DNA from: Bacillota bacterium
Lineage (GTDB): Bacteria; Bacillota; Clostridia; Christensenellales; Borkfalkiaceae
Assembly: GCA_003343805.1 (NCBI GenBank)
Contig: QAKM01000074.1
Span: 1-8,905 of the forward strand
DNA: 8,905 nt
Reading direction: 5' to 3'
The first letter of the stretch is position 1. Every line of letters starts with the position of its first letter. Below the pieces are notes generated by a model. That model did no database searches. It had not been told where the DNA came from and saw only the letters and a program-made list of their open reading frames with translations. Position numbers and translations under genes: made by a program. This document shows, in pieces, positions 1 through 5,515 of the stretch.

Positions 1-67
1 GACATTTTACCTCTTTGAAAACAAGACTCTCCGCCGCCACGAAGGACATCTAAGGCTCAGACAACAG

Positions 68-109
68 TCAGAGCGCAATTAAAACAGATGCCATTCTTTT
101 CTGTTTCAT
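68..109 (-). CDS. 13-codon ORF with ribosome binding site: leader peptide or truncated secreted-protein start
   Basis: Reading the minus strand, a GGGAGG purine run lies 9 nt before an ATG that opens the peptide MKQKRMASVLIAL, followed directly by TGA. The peptide has the basic-then-hydrophobic shape of the first half of a signal peptide, and it follows palindrome copy 199-256 much as the signal-peptide gene at 289-774 follows copy 829-885. It may be a short leader peptide, or the stub of a secreted-protein gene broken by a stop or frameshift. Continuing in the other two frames gives no long reading frame before the window edge. The SD spacing is on the long side, and at this length chance cannot be excluded. 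Confidence 0.25.
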   Translation of the reverse strand: MKQKRMASVLIAL

Positions 110-137
110 AGTTTTTTTCCTCCCTAAATTTAGATTT

Positions 138-159
138 GTAAGCACGGCGCCTTGCTTAC
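138..159. repeat. 7-bp perfect hairpin upstream of the tiny ORF
   Basis: GTAAGCA (138-144) and TGCTTAC (153-159) form a 7-bp stem around an 8-nt loop that contains GGCGCC. It lies between palindrome copy 199-256 and the RBS of the 13-codon ORF at 68-109. The 10-nt palindrome CTAAATTTAG sits between the hairpin and the RBS. It could be a small regulatory structure in a 5' leader. No T-run follows on either strand, so it is not a convincing terminator. Confidence 0.35.
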
Positions 160-198
160 CTTGTATTTACCTTACCATATTTTTCCTCTAAAATCTAC

Positions 199-256
199 CA
201 AGCGGACTTGACATCGTTGACAATTTTACTTGACAACTATGTCAAATCCGCTTGAC
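199..256. repeat. 58-nt imperfect palindrome, copy 1 of a twin element
   Basis: Arms 199-214 and 239-254 are inverted repeats pairing at 15 of 16 positions, around a 24-nt interior that contains TTGACAATTTTACTTGACA. The hexamer TTGACA occurs three times (208-213, 217-222, 230-235), followed by the inverse TGTCAA (240-245). It matches 829-885 along its whole length with about eight substitutions and a 1-nt indel. It lies 3' of the secreted-protein gene (stop at 289) and 5' of the tiny ORF at 68-109. It could be an operator array, a structured RNA element or a small dispersed repeat. No T-tract follows, so a simple terminator is unlikely. Confidence 0.75.
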
Positions 257-288
257 TTTCTCGCATATTTGCAATTTTTATGTGATTT

Positions 289-774
289 TTACACTAAGAG
301 TTCTCCATTTGCACCATACAGAACGGAAACAGTTTCTCTTTCCTCCCAATCTCGGTCATCCATCTTATAGCGCATCCTGGCCTTCCAATACTTCTGCTTG
401 CCGCCAGTAGGCACACGAATCTCTAAGGATTTCCCCTGATTAAGATCCAACGTCGAATTTCGCCCCTCCAAAGTCATCTTAGTATAATCCTCCGTATAAG
501 TTTCCGATGAATACAGTTCGACGTAAACGACAATAACCGCAGGGAATAAAGTGAATTTATTCTTTACGGTACCCATCACATATCCATTGCCCCCTTCAAT
601 AGACAAGACAATAGACGCAAATAACCCACGCTCTTCATCCTCTATACTTGAACTACAAGAAGAATAAGCCGTCTCTTTTGATTGCGTTTCTGCCATACCT
701 AGAGATGGATAAAGCAGACTGCAAAAAGTGAATGACAACAAAACCGATAAAAGAAATTTTCTTGCTTTTTTCAT
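289..774 (-). CDS. small secreted protein of unknown function (161 aa)
   Basis: I do not recognise the family. The start at 774 is preferred over an in-frame ATG at 786 because GGAGG lies 5 nt upstream of it; the upstream ATG would overlap that RBS. Residues 1-28 are a clear Sec signal peptide: MKKARK, then a hydrophobic core with Cys18, ending in GMA with predicted cleavage after Ala28. There is no lipobox, so a soluble exported protein is likely. After a Ser-rich linker (residues 37-43), residues 50-161 alternate hydrophobic and polar residues and look like an all-beta domain, with segments around SIVLSIEG, AVIVVYVELYSS and SLEIRVP. The mature protein has one Cys (Cys40). The gene has its own promoter and follows the XRE-membrane regulator gene by 80 nt, with a palindrome between them, so control by that regulator is plausible but unproven. 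Confidence 0.88.
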   Translation of the reverse strand: MKKARKFLLSVLLSFTFCSLLYPSLGMAETQSKETAYSSCSSSIEDEERGLFASIVLSIEGGNGYVMGTVKNKFTLFPAVIVVYVELYSSETYTEDYTKMTLEGRNSTLDLNQGKSLEIRVPTGGKQKYWKARMRYKMDDRDWEERETVSVLYGANGELLV

Positions 775-799
775 AAGCACCTCCATTTATTCTTCTATC

Positions 800-827
800 A
801 TTATATCCATCCCGGAAGATTTGTCTA
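800..827 (-). promoter_or_regulatory. sigma70-type promoter for the secreted-protein gene
   Basis: On the minus strand TAGACA (827-822, five of six matches to TTGACA) is followed by a 16-nt spacer and a perfect TATAAT (805-800). That predicts a start site near 793 and a short leader of about 20 nt before the ATG at 774. The -35 box lies just next to palindrome copy 829-885, which would place anything bound there in a position to activate or repress. Confidence 0.6.
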
Positions 828-828
828 T

Positions 829-885
829 CAAGCCGAATTGACATTTTGACAATTTTACTTGACATCTGTGTCAGGTCGGCTTGAC
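829..885. repeat. 57-nt imperfect palindrome, copy 2 of the twin element
   Basis: This copy has the same layout as 199-256: outer arms CAAGCCG and CGGCTTG, three TTGACA or near-TTGACA units, an inverse TGTCA, and the identical core TTGACAATTTTACTTGACA. Compared with copy 1, position 834 is C where copy 1 has G, and its partner 878 is G where copy 1 has C, so the base pair is kept by a double change. The element overlaps the last ten codons and stop of the XRE gene (stop at 855-857) and ends next to the -35 box at 827-822. It is a candidate operator or structured mRNA element. Confidence 0.75.
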
Positions 886-1571
886 AAAACGCTTTTTTTA
901 TAGCACTTTTTCCTAATAAACAGATAAGCGATCAATGCGATCTCGAAAAGAGACATAAGCACAAACAGGCATCCGAAATAGATGATCGTGCTTTGCGTAA
1001 TGTTGAGACCTGCCATAACAAGAACTGAATAATCTCCATATTGCTCATATGGTAAGAACGGAAAAAAGAGAAGACCCACAATAACAAGGCCAAACGTCAA
1101 AACGCAAATCGACGAGATCAATATGGCATTGATGATTTTATTCTTCCTGCCTGCCTTGACCGCCGCATAGGGATCGGCGCTCACTGCAGCAAGCCGTTCT
1201 TCCGAGACTTCACTCGGCTGCGATGACGGAAGAACATTATCAACGTCGCCGCTTGCCTCTTCACGCTCCGAAATCTCTACCGGGGCGGCAGCGTCCGCCG
1301 CAAGCACCTCGGCTTGAAGCGCCGCTTGTCTGACAGCAGGTGAAACCGTAGGCTCCTCGATCCCCGCGAAAAATTCGCCCATAGTAACGTTCATCGCAGA
1401 GCATAATCTTAAGAGAGCTTCTACCGATGGCTCCTGTATGCCATTTTCCCAATTCGAAACAGATTGTCTACTTACATTTACCTTGGAAGCGAGTTTTTCC
1501 TGCGAAAAGCCAGCTGCATTCCTCAGTTCGGCGATCCTGTTTCCTAAAGAATTTCTTGTAATGTCCACCAT
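855..1571 (-). CDS. XRE-family HTH regulator fused to two membrane helices (238 aa)
   Basis: Residues 9-65 are a Cro/C1-type helix-turn-helix domain. The recognition region FSQEKLASKVNVSRQSVSNW is followed by ENG and the PSVEALLRL helix typical of the family. A low-complexity Ala/Glu/Ser linker (about 70-140) leads to two membrane helices, about 146-170 and 193-219, so the DNA-binding domain would be tethered to the cytoplasmic face with a short outside loop of roughly 20 residues. The start at 1571 is supported by GGAGG 6 nt upstream. The last residues (SVLSSRPDTDVK) are encoded inside palindrome copy 829-885. Such membrane-bound XRE proteins are common in Firmicutes and may respond to envelope signals. 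Likely targets are its own promoter (1589-1617) and the secreted gene downstream. The fold call is firm; the targets are inference. Confidence 0.92.
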   Translation of the reverse strand: MVDITRNSLGNRIAELRNAAGFSQEKLASKVNVSRQSVSNWENGIQEPSVEALLRLCSAMNVTMGEFFAGIEEPTVSPAVRQAALQAEVLAADAAAPVEISEREEASGDVDNVLPSSQPSEVSEERLAAVSADPYAAVKAGRKNKIINAILISSICVLTFGLVIVGLLFFPFLPYEQYGDYSVLVMAGLNITQSTIIYFGCLFVLMSLFEIALIAYLFIRKKCYKKSVLSSRPDTDVK

Positions 1572-1588
1572 AGAAAACCTCCGTGTTG

Positions 1589-1617
1589 ATTATAACACAA
1601 ATCACTATAAGTGTAAA
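1589..1617 (-). promoter_or_regulatory. promoter and candidate operator of the XRE gene
   Basis: On the minus strand TTTACA (1617-1612), a 17-nt spacer and a perfect TATAAT (1594-1589) form a near-consensus promoter just upstream of the RBS. The 11-nt palindrome CACTATAAGTG (1603-1613) overlaps the -35 box and spacer. AGTGT and ACACT half-sites recur out to 1635. This placement suits autorepression by the XRE product, though no binding data are visible. Confidence 0.6.
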
Positions 1618-1700
1618 GTGTATGAGTCCAACACTTTCAGTCGCTATCACCACGGCAACTGTTTCAGCCTTGTATTTTTCTGATCGTTTTCTCCCAATGA

Positions 1701-1746
1701 AAAAAAAGCTTTTCTCGTAATTGATAGCTAAAATTACGAGAAAAGC
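1701..1746 (-). terminator. rho-independent terminator after the two-gene cargo operon
   Basis: Arms 1732-1746 and 1708-1722 form a perfect 15-bp stem with a 9-nt loop. On the minus strand the stem is followed by an uninterrupted T-run read from 1707 downward. It lies about 60 nt after the stop at 1808 and ends transcription of the 4908-1808 operon. Apart from this terminator and the XRE promoter, I see nothing in the 1572-1807 gap. Confidence 0.9.
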
Positions 1747-1807
1747 CTATACAAATCCTTGAGCCCGGCAACCTATCCCGCCGCCCGCAGGATACGCGCG
1801 TCGGAGC

Positions 1808-2581
1808 TCACCTGCGGATAGTCCGCCCCGAAGGAACGGCGTGAGGCACCCGTTCGGGGGAACCGCCCTCTTCCGCCGCCTTCCGCTCGAAGTCGTCCTC
1901 CGCCCGGATGGCCTCCTCGATGGTGTCCCTTGTCATGTAGCCGTACAGTTCTGCCCCGAGGACGTCATCGAGGTACATAAAAAACCCGAGGCCGGTACCC
2001 GACTGTGACGCGGTATAGGTCACGCCCTGATACGTGAACTGCCGCAATTGCTTGGTGTTGTGGTTGTTGCAGATGGTTGCCAGATACACCGTATCGTTTT
2101 CTCCCGGCTGCTGATTACAGCCGAGCGGCACGAGATGCCCTCCGACCATCCTGCCGCCGCAGCTAAAGTCCTCTATTTCCAACACGTCTCCCGAATAATT
2201 CGGGAAATAACTGTCATCGACGTAGAATTTTCCGCCCGCTTGACAATGCTCTGTGTCGCATCCCAAGATACTAAGCACTTGGAGCCATGACTTCCCGCAG
2301 ATGTGCGGATCCGCGCTGCTTCCCTTGACGTTGACATAGCAGCCGTCGAGCGTGACGGCCTCTGCCCTCGTGCTGCCGAGCGGCACGGCGACGAATTCGA
2401 CTTCCTCCGTTCCCGCAGGCGCCTCACCGCCGTAGTCGCTCTCCTCAGAATATACATCATAGAGGACGTACTTATCCTCCTTCCCGTTCTCACCCTTCTG
2501 CAGCCTGTAGACGATCATAAGATCGCTTTTAACAGCCTTCTTCCCTTCCGGGATGCTCATGTGCTTCAGTAATCTGATCAT
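1808..2581 (-). CDS. unknown protein with HNH-like Cys/His cluster (257 aa), second gene of cargo operon
   Basis: No family is recognised with confidence. The start at 2581 has AGGAGG 5 nt upstream. There is no signal peptide or membrane helix, so it is probably cytosolic. The most telling stretch is residues 141-177: Cys141, GG, then GGHLVP (His149), a variable loop, and YLATIC-NN-H-N-TK (Cys171, His174). It recalls the His-x-x-Pro and Leu-Cys-x-x-His-x-x-Lys segments of HNH/treble-clef nucleases, although the usual leading Cys pair is not obvious; Cys108 and Cys113 could serve. A Gly-rich segment SGTGLGFFMYL (about 194-204) and GYMTRDTIEEAI follow, then a charged tail. The gene sits 20 nt after the 768-aa gene and before a strong terminator, so the two are co-transcribed and probably act together. 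A nuclease or metal-binding role is inference only. Confidence 0.85.
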   Translation of the reverse strand: MIRLLKHMSIPEGKKAVKSDLMIVYRLQKGENGKEDKYVLYDVYSEESDYGGEAPAGTEEVEFVAVPLGSTRAEAVTLDGCYVNVKGSSADPHICGKSWLQVLSILGCDTEHCQAGGKFYVDDSYFPNYSGDVLEIEDFSCGGRMVGGHLVPLGCNQQPGENDTVYLATICNNHNTKQLRQFTYQGVTYTASQSGTGLGFFMYLDDVLGAELYGYMTRDTIEEAIRAEDDFERKAAEEGGSPERVPHAVPSGRTIRR

Positions 2582-2601
2582 ATCTTCCTCCTAAAATTTT
2601 T

Positions 2602-4908
2602 TTATGATTCGGCCCTGCTGCGCGCTTTGACGTCGGCCATGGCCTCTATGAGCTTCTGATACTTTTCAACAAATTCTGCGATGGTGACGTACTCCTGCAT
2701 CTGCGTCTTTGCAGCGGGGTCGTCAATGTAGATGCTGTCGTCGGCGTGGGTACACTCAAGGTAATAGCCGATGATCTGCGGCGTATCGAACCGAAGCGTG
2801 ACCGAACTGCCCGTCGACGTGGAGTGCACGGCGGAATTCGAGGACGAGCGCGACGATCCGTGCGAACCGCTGAAAAAGAGGAACCCACCGCCCGAAGAGG
2901 CGTGCTCGGAAATGGCCGAGGAGACCTCCGAAGAGATATCCGAAGTCATCGTGAACCGCACCGAAATATCCCGCGCGATGAGCATGGCCGTCGGATAACA
3001 GGGAAACACGCAGTTCCCGCTCGCCATATCCTTGAGGCGGTCGTCGAAGCTGTCGTACGTCCTGCTCGGCGGCGCAACTTTGAGGGGCGTGAGATTGAAC
3101 ATATTCCCCGTGAGAGCGAAGACACCGGGGTCAAACCATCCTCGCTCGATGCTCACTTTGGCGACGTTCATGCCGATATCGATGGAGGAGTCCGCCGACT
3201 GAGAGAGCTTGGAAAAGGCAGATTCCTGCTTCTCGCTGGTGCCGCTCCCGCCGCAGAAGAAGAGGGACGCACCCGTCTTTTTGACGGTAGAAGAGGACTC
3301 CTGCGAAGACTCTTCGGAAAGGTGGGAGGCGCTCGTGCTGATGAGAATGCGCGTGTATCCCTCGGGCACGCTGTTGCCGCCGACAGCCTCCTCGGCAGAA
3401 CGGCTGTCCTCTCCCGACCCGTTGACGGCGGAGGAGAGTTGGATCTTGCTCTTGAGTTCCGCGATCTCCTCGTCCACTTCGGCCAGCTTTGCTTTGAGCG
3501 GGATGAGAGCGGAGGAGAGCTGCTCAAGCCCCTGCGCCGCGATCTCCTCAGCCGCGGCATCGGCGAGCTCGGACACGGCCGATGCATACGCCTGCTGGGC
3601 AGAATATCCCGCGCTCGCCGTATTGAACAGGGCATCGACGAGCTCGTCAATATTCTTTCCGCTCGGGAGCGTCATTCCGCCCGCGAGCTGCTTTATGACC
3701 TCCTTGGGCACATCCGACGAAAAGGCCGAGACGAGGTCGCACACCGTGTGGAAGACATCCCGAACGCCATCGCCGTAATCCTTTACCAGATCGCTCTCGG
3801 CTTGGGAGACCTTCGTTTCGGCATCGGTGACCTTTTCCTTCAGCTCCTTCAGCCGGTCCGTTTCGGGAACAAGGGCGGAAATGCTCTCGATCTGCGTATT
3901 GAGCGTCATGCGGCGCACGGAGAGCGGCTTTAATTTCTGCGCGAGTGCGGAGGGGTCGTCGAGAAGATCGGTGGGCGTGAAGGAGGTGCTCAGGAGCTCG
4001 AACCAGTTGGAGGGCTGGAAACTGACGGGATAGATATAGCCCCCGTTGGGATCGCGCTTGCGGGTATTGTCGAGCATCGCCCGCGCCTCCTGCAATTCGG
4101 CGCCCGAACCGCTGTCGAGGATACCCTCTAAGATCTTCATGTCGTTGGGTGTAAAGACGGAGATGACCTTAGACATCTTCTCGTCGATGGCGCTGAGGCG
4201 GCTCTCCGCAACGCTCTCATACCAATCGAGATAGGCGTCCGTGCCGTCCCCGAGCTTCTGCTTCTGCTCGCTCTGTTCTTCCGACCACTTGGTCTCCTCT
4301 TCCACCCATTGGTCGTAGAGGAAGAAATAGACGTCCTGCAGGCTGTGCACGGCGGTGTCGTCCTCCGTGAATTTGTAGGGATAGGGCGTCAAAAGCAGTT
4401 TCCTCAAGCTGTTTTTCGCCTCGGCCACGTTGAGATCGAGCTTAGGCGAGAGCATATCGAGCGCCGACCTGTACTGATAGGGCAGCGTCATACCGTTGTC
4501 CGCACCCGTGACGCGGCAGGGGTCGAACAGCTTGTTGGCAAGGCGCGACTCGTTCGCTTCAACTTTGGGTCCCTTCGTCCCGCCGTTCTTGTAGTCGTAG
4601 GAATAATCTGCGGCGTTCAGCGCCTGACCGGGCATGGTGAGGCAGAAGAACTGATTGTCGTTGTCGCCGCCGATGACGCGCTCGATTTCGTCATAGAGCA
4701 CACTCGACATCGACCGCTTGTCTTCCTTATCCTCCTTCACGGGGGCTGCCTTCACGGCCTTTGCGGGGGCCTCCCTGACATCCTTTACAGGCGTCTCTGC
4801 CGCCGTCTTGACGTCCTTCACGGGCGTCCCTGTTGCTGTCTTAGCGTCCTTCACGGGCGCTGTCTTGGGGTCCGATTTCTCTCTTTGACCGATTGCTTCC
4901 GTCAACAT
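2602..4908 (-). CDS. large soluble coiled-coil/Ser-rich protein with duplicated Gly-aromatic hairpins (768 aa), first gene of cargo operon
   Basis: I do not recognise a named family. The start at 4908 is chosen over an in-frame ATG at 4956 because AAGGAGG lies 6 nt upstream. Residues 18-50 are three 11-residue repeats of the form PVKDVKTAAET, a likely flexible basic linker. Residues 65-330 look globular (YDEIERVIGGDN near 72, FDPCRVTGADNG near 128, SFQPSNWFELL near 296). Helical coiled-coil stretches follow at about 333-375 and 435-492. The C-terminal third (about 515-720) is beta-like and Ser-rich with two similar units: GASLFFCGGSGTS (546-558) and GGGFLFFSGSHGSS (673-686). Each sits between Ser-rich strands and alternating hydrophobic strands; the first leads into VSIERGWFDPGVF and the second into PQIIGYYLE. 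No signal peptide or membrane helix is visible. The hairpins could insert in membranes or bind a partner, but this is inference. Confidence 0.88.
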   Translation of the reverse strand: MLTEAIGQREKSDPKTAPVKDAKTATGTPVKDVKTAAETPVKDVREAPAKAVKAAPVKEDKEDKRSMSSVLYDEIERVIGGDNDNQFFCLTMPGQALNAADYSYDYKNGGTKGPKVEANESRLANKLFDPCRVTGADNGMTLPYQYRSALDMLSPKLDLNVAEAKNSLRKLLLTPYPYKFTEDDTAVHSLQDVYFFLYDQWVEEETKWSEEQSEQKQKLGDGTDAYLDWYESVAESRLSAIDEKMSKVISVFTPNDMKILEGILDSGSGAELQEARAMLDNTRKRDPNGGYIYPVSFQPSNWFELLSTSFTPTDLLDDPSALAQKLKPLSVRRMTLNTQIESISALVPETDRLKELKEKVTDAETKVSQAESDLVKDYGDGVRDVFHTVCDLVSAFSSDVPKEVIKQLAGGMTLPSGKNIDELVDALFNTASAGYSAQQAYASAVSELADAAAEEIAAQGLEQLSSALIPLKAKLAEVDEEIAELKSKIQLSSAVNGSGEDSRSAEEAVGGNSVPEGYTRILISTSASHLSEESSQESSSTVKKTGASLFFCGGSGTSEKQESAFSKLSQSADSSIDIGMNVAKVSIERGWFDPGVFALTGNMFNLTPLKVAPPSRTYDSFDDRLKDMASGNCVFPCYPTAMLIARDISVRFTMTSDISSEVSSAISEHASSGGGFLFFSGSHGSSRSSSNSAVHSTSTGSSVTLRFDTPQIIGYYLECTHADDSIYIDDPAAKTQMQEYVTIAEFVEKYQKLIEAMADVKARSRAES
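4759..4857 (-). repeat. 33-nt tandem repeat (11-residue unit, three copies) in the 768-aa gene
   Basis: Residues 18-28, 29-39 and 40-50 repeat with period 11 (PVKDAKTATGT, PVKDVKTAAET, then a diverged PVKDVREAPAK). The DNA repeats with period 33. Rich in Lys, Ala, Pro and Thr, it resembles a flexible linker. Such repeats can vary in copy number between strains. Confidence 0.75.
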
Positions 4909-4926
4909 TGGTTTCCTCCTTATTTC

Positions 4927-4940
4927 GTGGGGTCCCCCAC
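4927..4940. repeat. 6-bp palindromic hairpin in the cargo-operon leader
   Basis: GTGGGG and CCCCAC are inverted around a 2-nt centre, just upstream of the RBS of the 768-aa gene and just downstream of the candidate -10. It is short but GC-only near its centre, and could mark the transcript 5' end or shield it from decay. Confidence 0.35.
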
Positions 4941-4946
4941 ACCGAT

Positions 4947-4955
4947 ATGATAACA
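4947..4955 (-). promoter_or_regulatory. candidate extended -10 promoter of the cargo operon
   Basis: On the minus strand TGTTATCAT (4955-4947) fits an extended -10 (TGnTATAAT with one mismatch). It would start transcription near 4940, about 30 nt before the ATG at 4908. No good -35 box is visible 16-18 nt further upstream because a hairpin arm occupies that space, so strength is uncertain. Confidence 0.35.
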
Positions 4956-4956
4956 C

Positions 4957-5026
4957 CGCGAAAGCCCGCCTGCTTAATCAGGCGGGCTTTCGTTTCGCGA
5001 AAGCCCGCTTGTCAAGCGGTTTTTAA
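4957..5026. terminator. tandem GC-rich hairpins, probable terminator cluster downstream of rep operon
   Basis: Arms 4959-4972 and 4979-4992 form a perfect 14-bp stem with loop CTTAAT and short A and T runs on its two sides, the form of a bidirectional terminator. The left arm is repeated almost exactly at 4996-5011, so the middle arm can pair with either copy (4982-4992 with 4998-5008). A third small hairpin, CCGCTT-GTC-AAGCGG (5005-5019), is followed by TTTTT on the plus strand. The cluster would separate the Rep operon from the cargo promoter. The true direction of termination is not clear. Confidence 0.55.
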
Positions 5027-5041
5027 GATTTTTCTGAAAAA

Positions 5042-5059
5042 TTTTCGGTGCACGGAAAA
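5042..5059. repeat. 18-nt near-perfect palindrome
   Basis: TTTTCGGTGCACGGAAAA reads the same on both strands except for one central mismatched pair (5047/5054). It is a candidate protein-binding site in the gene-free region between the Rep gene and the cargo operon. Confidence 0.4.
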
Positions 5060-5189
5060 AATCGCTAAATAAGGCCATTTTTACAGGCATCCTCCGATAG
5101 TCAAACGCTCGTTTCCTTGTCACAGAACTGCAGGCTTGCGCGGCAATCGTAATATCGAGCGCAATGTTAAAAAATCACAAATGACGGTA

Positions 5190-5296
5190 GTGTGTGCGCT
5201 TGGTTATAAACAAGCGGCGGCTTTCAGCTGACGGCGCGGCTGTGCCGCGCCGTCACCCGCTCGCTTCGCTCGCGGGCGCCGACCAAGCGCACACAC
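5190..5296. repeat. large nested cruciform, candidate replication origin or packaging signal
   Basis: A perfect 15-bp outer inverted repeat (5190-5204 with 5282-5296, GTGTGTGCGCTTGGT and its complement) encloses 77 nt. Inside is a perfect 12-bp GC-rich hairpin (5229-5240 with 5244-5255, loop TGT) and a weaker hairpin CCCGC/GCGGG (5256-5260 with 5272-5276). CGCTTG and CAAGCG (5197-5202, 5211-5216) give an alternative inner stem. This branching structure lies about 220 nt beyond the 3' end of an HUH replication gene, in a region with no gene. Filamentous phages keep nick sites and packaging hairpins in such regions; the function here is inferred. It could also be a dispersed palindromic repeat of the host. 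Confidence 0.6.
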
Positions 5297-5323
5297 AAAA
5301 CCTGACAAACCAAAAAACAGGGC

Positions 5324-5360
5324 TCCCAAAAAAGATTTGCTGAGCAAAGATTTTTTGGGA
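5324..5360. repeat. long A/T-tract hairpin (about 17 bp)
   Basis: 5324-5341 (TCCCAAAAAAGATTTGCT) is inverted at 5343-5360 with a 2-by-2 internal mismatch and a TGA loop. Runs of six A and six T face each other in the stem. It belongs to the series of structures between Rep and the cargo operon. The T-run lies inside the stem rather than after it, so it is not a standard terminator. Confidence 0.6.
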
Positions 5361-5371
5361 AGAGGGGACGT

Positions 5372-5423
5372 AACCGCGCAAATCGGGCAGTTTGCGACAG
5401 CAAATTGCCTCAAAGACGCGGTT
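5372..5423. repeat. nested hairpins close to the Rep 3' end
   Basis: Outer arms AACCGCG (5372-5378) and CGCGGTT (5417-5423) enclose a 10-bp hairpin (5386-5395 with 5400-5409, loop GACA) that pairs throughout if one G-T pair is allowed. From 5424 to 5515 there are only short GC-rich stems such as GACCC/GGGTC. Reading frames running across this stretch are by-products of the repeats and show no RBS or domain. Confidence 0.5.
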
Positions 5424-5515
5424 TGCGGCGACGAAGCACCGCAGCGCGGCGCGGAGCCGCCCCCGCTGACCCGCTTGGGGTCGGCTTCCGCGTCTTGCCG
5501 CGTGCCCGTGCATTT

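Noticed and set aside
199..885. Integron attC-like sites flanking a gene cassette
   Set aside because: The palindromes do follow gene ends, but I find no convincing GTTRRRY and RYYYAAC core boxes, and the interior is more conserved than the ends, the reverse of attC.
199..885. CRISPR array
   Set aside because: Only two copies, about 630 nt apart, with a protein gene between them; no regular spacers and no cas genes.
855..1571. Toxin-antitoxin pair made of the XRE protein and the secreted protein
   Set aside because: The partner has a cleavable signal peptide and its own promoter, and the regulator is membrane-anchored; this is not the usual arrangement of such pairs.
2746..3933. Long plus-strand reading frame (395 codons) opposite the 768-aa gene
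   Set aside because: It is an antisense shadow: Arg-rich low-complexity translation, no RBS, no domain, entirely inside the better-supported minus-strand gene with RBS and repeats.
4936..4956. Upstream ATG at 4956 as start of the 768-aa protein
   Set aside because: No RBS before it, and the extra residues would be encoded over the candidate -10 and leader hairpin; the ATG at 4908 has AAGGAGG at ideal spacing.
5324..5360. Rho-independent terminator of Rep
   Set aside because: The A and T runs are part of the stem itself and no T-run follows it on the minus strand.
4909..5515. XerCD/dif-type integration site or tRNA gene in the intergenic region
   Set aside because: No cloverleaf and no recognisable dif-like 28-mer was found by eye; the structures there are simple inverted repeats.
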